A stretch of 64,000 nucleotides of DNA, from the NCBI GenBank assembly GCA_903896925.1, contig CAITZM010000021.1, positions 49,855 through 113,854 of the forward strand, in the 5' to 3' direction. The position numbers and the translations under genes were made by a program. Of the stretch, positions 36,291-44,742 are shown piece after piece. How positions within the stretch are numbered: position 1 is the first letter of the stretch; the number at the start of each line of letters is the position of its first letter. The notes beneath the pieces were generated by a model that searched no databases, had not been told where the DNA came from, and saw only the letters and a program-made list of their open reading frames with translations. This DNA is from an uncultured Lentisphaerota bacterium. GTDB lineage: Bacteria > Verrucomicrobiota > Kiritimatiellia > CAIQIC01.

Positions 36291-36378
36291 ACGCCGTGGG
36301 CGCGACATCTCCCGAAAATATTTGCGCCTTCCATTCGGCGCTTGAAAACGCCTTGCGAGCACTACAAGCTCGGCAGGC

Positions 36379-37044
36379 ATGGACGGAAACATCCAGTGTA
36401 AATTCTTTAATCCGTTCGCGGAGATCGCTCAGCACGAGAGCCGTTTGCCGCACTGGCAACAACCGGGCGCGACGTATTTCCTGACGTATCGTCTCGCGGA
36501 TTCCATCCCCAAGGCGCTGATGGAGCGCTGGCTGACGAACCGCGAGGCATGGCAGAACGCGCATCCCAAACCGTGGACGTTGGAGCAGGCACTGGAGTTC
36601 GAGCGGTGCTTCGGCGGTCAGATCGAGGGTTATCTCGATGCCTTGCACGGCGCCTGCACGCTAAGGCGGCCGGAAACCGCGCGTCTGGTTGCCGAAGTGC
36701 TGCAGCATTTCGACGGCGACCGTTACCTCCACCACGCCTGGGTCATCATGCCAAACCATGTACACATGCTCTTCACCTTGCGCGCCGATCGCAAGCTGGA
36801 GAATGAAGTCAAGGCATGGAAAGGTGTGTCGGCCCGGCGCATCAATGCGCAACTCGCGCGCGCAGGCGACTTCTGGCAGCGGGATTATTTTGACCGGATC
36901 ATCCGCGACACCGATCATTTTTGGCGCTGCACGCACTACATACACAGCAACCCGGAAAAATGCCATTTGAAGGAGGGTGAGTTTATCCTCTACGAGTACC
37001 CGCCCATCAAGGACGCTCTCGCGCAAGCGCGTGGCGGGCGCTGA
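36379..37044 (+). CDS. REP-associated tyrosine transposase (RAYT, Y1/IS200-like)
   Basis: The 221-residue protein has the HUH signature MPNHVHML (His127, His129), a candidate nucleophile Tyr187 in CTHYIHSNPEKCH, and the RAYT start region LPHWQQPGATYFLTYRLADS. RAYTs are single-copy, domesticated relatives of IS200/IS605 transposases that nick and join single-stranded REP hairpins and spread them through the host genome. The gene is flanked on both sides by REP-like hairpins in direct orientation, the expected arrangement of a REPtron. All key residues are present, so it is probably active. Confidence 0.92.
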   Translation: MDGNIQCKFFNPFAEIAQHESRLPHWQQPGATYFLTYRLADSIPKALMERWLTNREAWQNAHPKPWTLEQALEFERCFGGQIEGYLDALHGACTLRRPETARLVAEVLQHFDGDRYLHHAWVIMPNHVHMLFTLRADRKLENEVKAWKGVSARRINAQLARAGDFWQRDYFDRIIRDTDHFWRCTHYIHSNPEKCHLKEGEFILYEYPPIKDALAQARGGR

Positions 37045-37050
37045 CAGGAA

Positions 37051-37241
37051 CCGGCGACAGGAGTGTCATCGCTCCGAGAGAGGCAGCGGTATTTCACATC
37101 TCAAAAAGGGCGACAGGAGTGTCGCCCCTCCGGCAGAACGCCTGCCGCCGATAAGGCACGGCCAAGGCAACACCCCACTGCACCACAAATGGGCGACAAG
37201 AGTGTCGCCCCTCCGGCGGAGCGGCGGCACTCCTGCCGCCG
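37051..37241. repeat. REP-like hairpin cluster right of the transposase
   Basis: Copies start near 37053 (degenerate), 37108 and 37191. The last is full length: GGGCGACAAGAGTGTCGCCC, CTCCGGCGGAG, then the GGCGGCA/TGCCGCC hairpin. Sequence and orientation match the cluster at 35999-36290. Confidence 0.8.
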
Positions 37242-37294
37242 TGGGAAGAACGCCGGTGGCGAGCCTTGCTCGTGGTGCACCGCTGATGGCGGTG

Positions 37295-38641
37295 TCAGGG
37301 CGCCGCCGCGGTCGGCGGGGATTTCAGACCCACGCTGTTGACCGAGCGCACCGCGTACCGATGTTTCACGGCGTTCGTGGCTGCGGCGACGGTGAAATGC
37401 ATTTCGGGCAGCGGCGGCGTGGGCGTGTCGCTATAGCCGGTCCGCTGGAACACCTGCCGGCCGATGGAACCGGCGGGGTGCGCCGGGACGCGGGCGAGTT
37501 CCGCGCCATCGCGCTCGATGATGAAGGACGCGAGCCCGCTTTCGAGATCGGCCTCGGCGGCCCACGTCAGTTCCTGGCCGGCCAGTTGCACCTGCGTCGG
37601 CGCGGGCGGCGGCGTGAGGTCTTTCACGTTGCCGTCCTTCATATACTCGTACCACGCGTGGGCGATGCGCTCGTCCGGCAGCCACACGGCGTCCTTGGCG
37701 TCGCCGGCGAACTGCGCCGCAGGCTGTGGGACACCGCCGGGAAACGGCGCGAGCCAGACGCCGGTGGTCGGCATCGGCTTCAGGGCGGTGTCACCGGCCC
37801 GGTCCGGCAGGCGCGCGGTCAGGCAGGCATCGAACCACGGGATGGCGAGGTAGCGGGAGTTGCCGCAGTCGTGGCTGCTATGCGGGTCGATGGCCACACC
37901 GATGAGCCCGCCCACGGCGCGGAATTCCTTGAAGAACGGCTCCACGGATTGCCACACGCGCGCAAAGCGGCCGGTCATCACCGTCACGCCTTCCAAGGTG
38001 CCGAGGTTGCACATCACCGGCACGGCGTAGGCCGCGGCGGGGATGGCGAGCGGCGGCTGGTTGGAGCCGTCGCGCGGCACGAAGCGCGGCAAGCCCGAGC
38101 GCAGCCAGATGGCGGCGCTGCGGTCTGGGTGCAGCATCAGCATCGTGCCCGCCCAGCAGCCGCCGCCGGAGTGCCCCCACAGCGCCCACGGCACGCGCGC
38201 CAGCTCCGGGTGGCCGCTCTTGGCCGCGAGCTCGTCGAGCGCCTTCAGAAACGTCTGCTCCGAGCCGTTGCGCGGATCGCACCACAGCCCGCAGTCCGCC
38301 TTCTCCGGCTGTTCATAGGAAGGGCCGAGCAGCGCGCAGGCGTGCTTCCGTGCGAGCGCCTGCCAGTGCAGGTCGAAGGCCGCCGTCTGCCCTGCCCTGC
38401 ACGCGCCCTCGCCGCAGCCGTGCTGGTGCACGATCACCCCGCGCAGCGTCGTCACGCCCGGCGGAATCCACGCCGTGTAGCTGACGCCGTACACCAGTTC
38501 GCCGGACGTCTTCGACGGCGCATAGCGCACGCGATAGCAGGGCGGCGCGGCGGGCGGCAGCGGCTCCGGCGCGCCCAGCGCGGCCGTCGCAAGCAACGTG
38601 AGCGCGCCCACCCAGACAGGGCGAAATATTCTGTTCATCAT
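37295..38641 (-). CDS. Secreted alpha/beta hydrolase with FnIII-like C-terminus
   Basis: The 448-residue protein has a signal peptide ([24 protein letters not shown]) and an alpha/beta-hydrolase core: [14 protein letters not shown] (oxyanion region), the nucleophile elbow [11 protein letters not shown] (candidate Ser near residue 168) and a late [12 protein letters not shown] with a candidate His. [15 protein letters not shown] ends the core, and a fibronectin-type-III-like domain follows (about 350-448, [30 protein letters not shown]). It is related to the hydrolase at 7543-8586, which lacks the FnIII part. AGGAAAG precedes the double ATG. Likely a carbohydrate esterase. Confidence 0.83.
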   Translation of the reverse strand: MMNRIFRPVWVGALTLLATAALGAPEPLPPAAPPCYRVRYAPSKTSGELVYGVSYTAWIPPGVTTLRGVIVHQHGCGEGACRAGQTAAFDLHWQALARKHACALLGPSYEQPEKADCGLWCDPRNGSEQTFLKALDELAAKSGHPELARVPWALWGHSGGGCWAGTMLMLHPDRSAAIWLRSGLPRFVPRDGSNQPPLAIPAAAYAVPVMCNLGTLEGVTVMTGRFARVWQSVEPFFKEFRAVGGLIGVAIDPHSSHDCGNSRYLAIPWFDACLTARLPDRAGDTALKPMPTTGVWLAPFPGGVPQPAAQFAGDAKDAVWLPDERIAHAWYEYMKDGNVKDLTPPPAPTQVQLAGQELTWAAEADLESGLASFIIERDGAELARVPAHPAGSIGRQVFQRTGYSDTPTPPLPEMHFTVAAATNAVKHRYAVRSVNSVGLKSPPTAAAP

Positions 38642-38672
38642 GTGCTGCTTTCCTGATTCGCAATAAGGCCGT

Positions 38673-39332
38673 TCAGTGCGATGCGGTGTAGTCACGAAAT
38701 GCCGCCTTGGCCAAGACCCCGGGGTTGTGCGAGGTGAGGGCCGGACCGACCTTGAGCGTATTGGCCAGCGCCAAAACCTGTTCGGCATACAGCTTCCACG
38801 TCTGCCCATCGGTGGAGGCATAAGCGGCGAACCGGTTCCCGCGCCGCGTCACGCGCAGCCAGGAGTTGGGGAAGGCCGCGGGAAATTCCGGCGGCGCAGG
38901 CGGACGGACGGCGGGATACACCGCCTGGCACGCACCGCCCGCCGCCGCGCGGAACTGCATTTCATACGCGCCGAGATTGTTGTTCCGGGGCGCATTGTCC
39001 GCGAACAGCACGAACATCAGATGCGCGCTGTCGGCCGCCACGCTCTCGCGGAGCATGAGGCCGGCCTTGGAATAGAGGTGGGCCGGCGTGAAACTTTCCA
39101 CCCGGACGGCGACCTCGAAGTCGCCGGTCAGGTCCTTGCAGACAAAATGAAACTGGTCCGCTTTTTCCCAGATGTCCTCGCCGCCCGCCACCAGGTCCCA
39201 GCCCGTGGCCACCGGAGTGGCGGCGCCGGCCAAAGCGGGTGAGCCCACATCGAGCGAGGTGAAGGGTGTGGGTGGCTGCGCCGGAACGGGACGCGAACTG
39301 CTACCGGTATGTGCTGCAGGTGTTGTCGTCAT
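38673..39332 (-). CDS. DUF1349-like concanavalin-type protein
   Basis: The 219-residue product resembles the DUF1349/regulation-of-enolase-1 jelly-roll family: [26 protein letters not shown] in the middle and [23 protein letters not shown] near the end, then VGPALTSHN. The fold is a concanavalin-A-like lectin sandwich, often fused to glycan-active enzymes. An AGGAGA site fits the ATG at 39332. That start gives a Thr/Pro/Ser-rich N-terminus without a signal peptide, which is odd next to secreted proteins; the longer frame adds only low-complexity sequence. It may be cytoplasmic or a detached binding module. Confidence 0.75.
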   Translation of the reverse strand: MTTTPAAHTGSSSRPVPAQPPTPFTSLDVGSPALAGAATPVATGWDLVAGGEDIWEKADQFHFVCKDLTGDFEVAVRVESFTPAHLYSKAGLMLRESVAADSAHLMFVLFADNAPRNNNLGAYEMQFRAAAGGACQAVYPAVRPPAPPEFPAAFPNSWLRVTRRGNRFAAYASTDGQTWKLYAEQVLALANTLKVGPALTSHNPGVLAKAAFRDYTASH

Positions 39333-39441
39333 GCTGTTCTCCTTTTCCTGTTCATCGGTCAAAATCCTTCCGCGCGAAAGAGCGACTGAGTGCCTGGCAG
39401 AAACCCGCCACCCGGGACGGTCGGAAGCGGCGCGACCCAAG

Positions 39442-42171
39442 TCACCGTGTCACCGTCATCCGCAGGTTGTCGAGAGCGCACCGGCCATCCACGGCGTCGC
39501 TGCAGAAGAAACCGAGGGTGCTCACGGCGGCGAACTCGGAGCTCAGGGCCAGCTTGGCCGTCTTGTGCGTGCCATCGGCGAGCGTGACGGCGGCGCGCGC
39601 CTCCCGCGCGGCGCCGTCGAGCGGGAACGAGATCTCCACGTGCGTCCAGCTGCCGGGCGCCGCCGTGGCCAGGCTGGTTGGGCCGGATTTGATCTGGCCG
39701 TCCTTGGAGAACAGCACGCCCGGCGAGGAGATGAACTCCTTCTTCGCGTTGCCCTTCCGGGAATAGTCCCTGAACCCGATGTCGAGCGTCAGGGGCGCGC
39801 CCGCCTGCTGCCTCACGTCGCAGGAAAACGTCACCGTGCCGTGCTCCACCGGCGTCGGCATCCGGTAGGTCAGGCAGGGATAAAACGGCTTGGCCGCGCT
39901 CTTGCGGTCGGTGGCCACCAGCGCGCGGCGGCCGGTTTTTCCGGCGCCCTCGGCCACCTGGAAGTTGGCCTCCGGCGTGCCGCCGCTGCACACGAAGCCG
40001 CGCGGCAGCGAGCCGACCGCAACACCTTGGAGGTCGGGCGCGAAACCCGTGAACGCGCGCGGCCCGGGCAGGTGCATGGCATAGAACGGCGGCGGGCTGG
40101 TCCTGGCCGGGGCCGCCACGTCCTTGAACGCGGGCTCCAGCCCGGCGCTGGTCAGATCGAACGGCACGAAGCCGAGCGCGAACGCGGGTGAATTTTTCTG
40201 CAGCCGGAAGTCGCCGTGCGCCGGATCCTCGAACAGCGGGTCGGTGACGCGCGAGCCGGCGTCCTGCCCGCGCGCCTGCCATTCCGCCAACGTCCGGTCG
40301 AAGAACCTGAAGGTTTGCCCCGCACAGTTCCAGTAGATGTTCGAGCTGCTGGTGCAGAGCGCCGGATCCCACACGGCATCGACCAGGTTGGTGCTGTCGC
40401 AATAGGCCAGGTTGTGCGTGAAGACGTTCCCCTGCGCGTACGGTTTCTTGTGGCAGCGGATATACGGCGCATGGTTGCCGTACACGGGGCCGAGGATGTT
40501 GTTGCGGATCACGCACTGCGCCCCGCCGTTCATGTTGAACCCGTGCGTGCCCACGTGAAACACGAGATTGTTTTCCACCACCATCTCCGACGAACCCTCG
40601 TCCAGGTAGAGCCCGAGCTGCCAGTGCTCCTTGGCGAATGGGCTTTTCACATTGTCGCGCACCACGTTGCCGCGGATCACCGTGCCCGGCTGGCGGCCCA
40701 GCGTGTAGATGCTGGCGCCATCGGCGATGAGCGTGAGCACGTTGCTGATGCAGTTGTCCTCGATGCGGTTGCCGGCGCACGACGTGGGCCGGTCGTTCCA
40801 CGCCCAGCCCACCGCGACGCCGGAGTAGGCGAAATTCCAGATCCGGTTGTGGCGGATGACGGTGTCGCGGACGATGCCGGCCCAGACCGCGTTGGCCGAG
40901 TAATACATGAGGCCGCCATCGAACAGCGCGCAGTTCTCGATGCGGTTCCCAGTGGGCAGCTCGGGCTGGACCGCCTGCGGCTTCATCCGGATGTCGCCGA
41001 CCTTCACGCCGCCACCCCCGAGGTCGAACAGGCGGCAGCCGATGATTTTGTTTTCGTGCGAGCCCAGGCCGATGCCGATGCCGTAGCCGCCCGTCTGCGA
41101 CACCGTGCAGCGCTGGAACGCGCAGGCCTGCGCGCCGGTCAGCTCCAGGGCGGCGGGCAGGTCCGGCTGGCCCTGCGAGCCGCCGTAGCCCTCGCGCGGG
41201 AGCGGGGCTTCGTTGTGGGCGAAGGCCAGGTTTTCGAAGACGATGTGCTTCACGAACGCGCCCTGCTTGTAGTCGCCGGTCAGGGCCACCACGTTGACCA
41301 GCCGCGGCGCCACCACCGTGGTATTTGCCAGGGTTTCGCCCTCGCGCGGCAGATAGGTGAGCACGCCCGTCGGCCGGTCGAGATACCATTCGCCCGGTGA
41401 CTTCAGAGCCTCCTTCACGTTCTCGATGAAATAGGGCTGCAGCCCGCCCTGGTTCACCGCGAAGGTCGGCAGGCCCGTGAAGGTCACCTTGTGGTTGTTG
41501 GTGTCCACCTGCTCGACAAACAGCCGCGACGAACTCCAGACGTGCAGCACCACCACCTCGACGTCGGACAGGTTTTCCCACGGCTGGAAATCGCCCGGCG
41601 CAAAATAGAAGTCCTTCTGCGCGGCCCGGTGCGCCGCCGCGCCTTTGCGCTTCGGCGAATCCGTCACCTCGTCCACGCGCTTCATGCCGAGGTGCGGACG
41701 ATACCGGCGCTCGTACGGCTGGCCGCCGGTGGAGACGAAGAGCTGCCGGAAGTTGTACCCGCCGGCCTGGACCTCGGGCAGTGCCACGGTCCAGCGGCGG
41801 ACGCCGTGGACGGTGGTTTCGCGAAAGCCGCCGAGCGTGCGCCCGCCGCTGAGCACGGCGCACGCGTTGGGCGCCGACCGCCAGACCACCGGCGCGGCCG
41901 CGGTCCCGGAGTCCTCCGGCGTAAACGTGAGCGTCTCCGCCAGCTCGTAGGTGCCGCCGCGCAGTTCCACGGTGAACGGCCCGCGGTCACCCCGCGCCTT
42001 CGCCGCGCGGATCGCGTCGCGCGCCTGCGCCGGCGCGGCAAACGGCCGGGCCCGGGTGCCGGGGTTGGCGGCGGCGCCATCGGGCGCGACGTAGAACTCG
42101 GTCGCCGTGGCGGCGCCCGTGAGGAGCGCGAGCGCACCGGCGAGCAGGGGCTGGACATTCATCGTAAGCAT
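39442..42171 (-). CDS. Large secreted beta-helix protein
   Basis: The 909-residue protein has a signal peptide (MNVQPLLAGALALLTGAATA) that is not of the shared type. After it come the DUF1565 entry FYVAPDGAAANPGTRARPF and a beta-helix with Asn-rich rungs (NRIENCALFDGGLMYY, HNRIWNFAYSGVAVGW, MVVENNLVFHVGTHGFNMN) to about residue 640. A C-terminal beta-sandwich (about 690-909, HGTVTFSCDVRQQAGAPLTLD, LGFFCSDAVDGRCALDNLRM) looks like a carbohydrate-binding jelly roll. ATGs at 42171 and 42162 are both possible; AGGA precedes each. Likely a polysaccharide-acting enzyme. Confidence 0.83.
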   Translation of the reverse strand: MLTMNVQPLLAGALALLTGAATATEFYVAPDGAAANPGTRARPFAAPAQARDAIRAAKARGDRGPFTVELRGGTYELAETLTFTPEDSGTAAAPVVWRSAPNACAVLSGGRTLGGFRETTVHGVRRWTVALPEVQAGGYNFRQLFVSTGGQPYERRYRPHLGMKRVDEVTDSPKRKGAAAHRAAQKDFYFAPGDFQPWENLSDVEVVVLHVWSSSRLFVEQVDTNNHKVTFTGLPTFAVNQGGLQPYFIENVKEALKSPGEWYLDRPTGVLTYLPREGETLANTTVVAPRLVNVVALTGDYKQGAFVKHIVFENLAFAHNEAPLPREGYGGSQGQPDLPAALELTGAQACAFQRCTVSQTGGYGIGIGLGSHENKIIGCRLFDLGGGGVKVGDIRMKPQAVQPELPTGNRIENCALFDGGLMYYSANAVWAGIVRDTVIRHNRIWNFAYSGVAVGWAWNDRPTSCAGNRIEDNCISNVLTLIADGASIYTLGRQPGTVIRGNVVRDNVKSPFAKEHWQLGLYLDEGSSEMVVENNLVFHVGTHGFNMNGGAQCVIRNNILGPVYGNHAPYIRCHKKPYAQGNVFTHNLAYCDSTNLVDAVWDPALCTSSSNIYWNCAGQTFRFFDRTLAEWQARGQDAGSRVTDPLFEDPAHGDFRLQKNSPAFALGFVPFDLTSAGLEPAFKDVAAPARTSPPPFYAMHLPGPRAFTGFAPDLQGVAVGSLPRGFVCSGGTPEANFQVAEGAGKTGRRALVATDRKSAAKPFYPCLTYRMPTPVEHGTVTFSCDVRQQAGAPLTLDIGFRDYSRKGNAKKEFISSPGVLFSKDGQIKSGPTSLATAAPGSWTHVEISFPLDGAAREARAAVTLADGTHKTAKLALSSEFAAVSTLGFFCSDAVDGRCALDNLRMTVTR

Positions 42172-42379
42172 CCTGTTCGATTCCTTTTTTGGCGCCGGCC
42201 CTGTTCCCCGCCCGGGCGCGCAACGCGCACCCATCCTAGCCTGCGGCCACCGCCGCGAACAAGCCAAAGCCGCGGCCGGCCCGGCGCCGCCGGAACTTTT
42301 TTTGAACGCCCGGGCGGCCGGCGCGGTCTTATCCTGTACTTTGCAAGGCAATGTGCTTTGCTAACACAGGAGAAAGACC
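42172..42379. promoter_or_regulatory. Divergent intergenic region
   Basis: The 208 bp between the beta-helix gene (minus) and the CreD-like gene (plus) must hold both promoters. CTTTGCAAGG and CTTTGCTAAC occur as an imperfect direct repeat 18 bp apart just before the creD ribosome site (AGGAGA near 42370). No palindrome of the CCAAG type is present. Assignment of promoter boxes is not possible by eye. Confidence 0.35.
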
Positions 42380-43795
42380 ATGAACGCCGTCCACGCCGAA
42401 GACCGGGAGCCCGTCCCGCCGCTGCCGCCGCCACCCGCCGCCCCGCCGCCCCGCCGGGGCCGGGGCACGATGCTCAAGCTGGGCATGATCGCCGCCCTGA
42501 CGCTGCTGCTGCTGGTGCCGCTGACCATGATCCGGTCGGTGCTGGGCGAGCGGCTGGAGCGGCGCCAGGAGGCGCTGGCCAACATCACCGCCACCTGGGG
42601 CGGCGCCCAGCTCGTCAGCGGCCCCGTGCTGATCGTCCCCTACAAATACCGCACCAAGGCCTGGAAGGAGCAGGTGGTCAACGGGCGGGTGGAGCGCGCG
42701 GAAGCCACCGAGACGCGCACGGCGCAGGCCTGCTTCCTGCCGGAGCGCCTGGAGGTGGGCGGCACCCTCGCGGCGGAGGCGCTGCACCGCGGCATCTACC
42801 AGGCCGTGGTCTACCGCGGCGACCTCCGGCTGACCGGCGCGTTCGCCAGGCCCAACTTCGACGAGTGGAAAGTGGCGCCGGAGGACATCCTGTGGGACGA
42901 GGCGCTCGTCACGCTGGCGATCACCGACCTGCGCGGCGCCAAGGGCGCGCTGACCCTGACCCTGGACGACCAGGACTGCCCGCTGGAGCCCGGCTCCAAG
43001 CTGGCGGAATTTCCCTCCGGCGTGCATGCGCGGACAAAAGCCCTGGCACGGGACAAGGAGCTGGCCTTCGCGGTGCAGCTGCCCCTCAACGGCAGCGGCG
43101 CGCTCCGCTTCGCGCCGGTGGGGCGGCAGACCCGCGTGCAGCTGACCTCGCCCTGGCCGGACCCGAAATTCAACGGCGCCTTTCTGCCGTCGCAGCGCAC
43201 CGTCGGCCCGGCCGGGTTCACGGCGGACTGGGAGGTCTCCTACTACGGGCGGCCCTACCCCCAGCAATGGTCCTCGCAGGAGACCGTGCCGCCCTTCAAG
43301 GCCGCGGCGGTCGAGGCCTCGCTGTTCGGAGTCGAGTTGCTGACCCCGGTGGACGGCTACCGCCATATCGAGCGGGCCATCAAGTACGGCGTGCTGTTTA
43401 TCGCCCTGGTGTTCACCGCGTTCTTCCTGTTCGAGATGCTGGCGCGGGTGCGGGTGCATCCGTTCCAGTACACCCTGGTCGGCGCGGCGCTCTGCCTCTT
43501 CTACCTCGCGGTGCTCGCGCTGTCCGAGGTCGCCAGCTTCGGAGTGGCCTATCTCGCCGGCGCCGCGGCCGCCACGGGGTTGATCGTCGGCTATAGCGCG
43601 CACGCGCTCGGCAGCCGGGGCCGCGCGCTGCTGATCGGCGGGGAACTGACCGCGATCTACGGGTGCCTCTACGTCATCCTGCAGCTGCAGGACTACGCCC
43701 TGCTCTTCGGAACCGCGGGCCTGTTCCTCGCGCTGGGCATCGTGATGTTCGTCACGCGGAAGTTCGACTGGTATCTGCGCGATGAAGCGCGCTGA
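42380..43795 (+). CDS. creD: CreD-like inner-membrane protein
   Basis: The 471-residue protein matches CreD. A membrane segment near residues 35-55 (MLKLGMIAALTLLLLVPLTM) is followed by IRSVLGERLERRQEA and the large domain (GPVLIVPYKYRTK, FLPERLEVGG, RGIYQAVVYRGDLRLTGAF). Four to five C-terminal membrane segments begin at YGVLFIALVFTAFFLFEMLAR, with VHPFQYTLVGAALCLFYL. CreD is induced by the CreBC system in Enterobacteria and affects envelope integrity; no creBC genes lie nearby. A Pro-rich N-terminal tail of about 30 residues is extra. A clear AGGAGA precedes the ATG. Confidence 0.92.
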   Translation: MNAVHAEDREPVPPLPPPPAAPPPRRGRGTMLKLGMIAALTLLLLVPLTMIRSVLGERLERRQEALANITATWGGAQLVSGPVLIVPYKYRTKAWKEQVVNGRVERAEATETRTAQACFLPERLEVGGTLAAEALHRGIYQAVVYRGDLRLTGAFARPNFDEWKVAPEDILWDEALVTLAITDLRGAKGALTLTLDDQDCPLEPGSKLAEFPSGVHARTKALARDKELAFAVQLPLNGSGALRFAPVGRQTRVQLTSPWPDPKFNGAFLPSQRTVGPAGFTADWEVSYYGRPYPQQWSSQETVPPFKAAAVEASLFGVELLTPVDGYRHIERAIKYGVLFIALVFTAFFLFEMLARVRVHPFQYTLVGAALCLFYLAVLALSEVASFGVAYLAGAAAATGLIVGYSAHALGSRGRALLIGGELTAIYGCLYVILQLQDYALLFGTAGLFLALGIVMFVTRKFDWYLRDEAR

Positions 43796-43865
43796 ACGGC
43801 CCGCCGGCCGGGCCGCCGTTCAAGGCGGCCGGGCGGGCGGGGCGCGGCGCTCAGCGCAGCGCCCC
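43794..43865. terminator. GC-rich hairpins between convergent genes
   Basis: GAACGGC (43794-43800) pairs with GCCGTTC (43815-43821), and GGGGCGC (43839-43845) pairs with GCGCCCC (43859-43865) across the end of the lipoprotein gene. They lie exactly where creD (+) and the lipoprotein gene (-) converge. No U-tract follows, so factor-independent termination is uncertain. Confidence 0.4.
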
Positions 43866-44675
43866 GACGCGGGCCTGGAGGGTGTAGTTTACTTCGGCCG
43901 CCAGGCGCCCGAGCAGGCGCCGCGTCTCTTCGTCGAGCAACTTGCCCTGGGCCGCCAGCCAGCGGTTCTTCTTGTGCGGCTCCGACGTCAGGACCGTGTA
44001 CTCGCGGAAGCAGCCCTCGAACGGGAATTTCCCCGTCTGCCACAGGAGGCTGGTATAGACCGTACTGTGGGAGGGGCGCTGTTCATACATGTTGGCCAGT
44101 TCGCGGCCCACGCGCTCCGCCACGCCCGACTCGATCACAATCGGGCCGGTGATCGCCGACAGGATGGCGTTGGGCTCCGCCCATTGCCAGTAGGAGCTGC
44201 CCATGGAAAAGCGCGGCGTGCAATCCACATAGTAGTCGGCCTTGTACTTGCCCGGGAAAATGCCCTGCCGCAGCTCCTCGGTGCTGACCAGCTTGAACAC
44301 CAGGGAGGTTGCCGCCGCCAGGCGGACGCTCTTCTCGAGGGCCTGCAGATACTGCGCGCGCCAGGCGTTCAGGTGGGGCTCGCGGAGGGGGCGGATCTTG
44401 GCTTCATAGTCCGCATCGTCCGGATACCGGATCGGGCCGATGATGGGGAAGAAAATGATGCCTTGCCCGATGGTGGTGTCCCACCAATCGACGTTCCCAT
44501 TCACCCGCATGCGCAACGCATCGCAATCCACGACGAACACCACCACCGACGTGGCGGTCTGCAGGGCTGCGGGCGGCATGGTGCCGATCCCGACAATTTC
44601 CTTGCTGGTGGCGCACGACGACAAGCAGAGCGCCAGCGCCAGTCCGCCGATGGAACATAAAATCCGCCTCATCAT
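43851..44675 (-). CDS. Lipoprotein of unknown function
   Basis: The 274-residue protein has a lipoprotein signal (MMRRILCSIGGLALALCLSSC, lipobox LSSC), so it is probably anchored to a membrane facing the periplasm. The mature part begins ATSKEIVGIGTMPP and contains VVVFVVDCDALRMRVNG and an interior GIIFFPIIGPIRYPDDADYE, with a C-terminal helical tail (LLDEETRRLLGRLAAEV). I do not recognise the family. Two ATGs in tandem precede the signal, with AGAGG upstream. A degenerate CCAAG-type palindrome lies about 59 bp upstream. Confidence 0.7.
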   Translation of the reverse strand: MMRRILCSIGGLALALCLSSCATSKEIVGIGTMPPAALQTATSVVVFVVDCDALRMRVNGNVDWWDTTIGQGIIFFPIIGPIRYPDDADYEAKIRPLREPHLNAWRAQYLQALEKSVRLAAATSLVFKLVSTEELRQGIFPGKYKADYYVDCTPRFSMGSSYWQWAEPNAILSAITGPIVIESGVAERVGRELANMYEQRPSHSTVYTSLLWQTGKFPFEGCFREYTVLTSEPHKKNRWLAAQGKLLDEETRRLLGRLAAEVNYTLQARVGALR

Positions 44676-44728
44676 GCACCGCCTCTTTTTTTGGATCTTA
44701 CTGCGAATCGCCGCAGGGCACAACTTTT

Positions 44729-44739
44729 CAAAAGCTTGG
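44729..44739 (-). promoter_or_regulatory. Degenerate CCAAG-type palindrome
   Basis: CAAAAGCTTGG with flanking TTTT/AAA retains only one full half-site of the palindromes seen elsewhere. It lies in the 67-bp gap upstream of the lipoprotein gene. No partner site is visible. Confidence 0.25.
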
Positions 44740-44742
44740 AAA

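Noticed and set aside
42380..43795. creBC-type control box upstream of creD
   Set aside because: No TTCAC direct repeat with the right spacing was found; only a CTTTGC imperfect repeat of unknown meaning is present.
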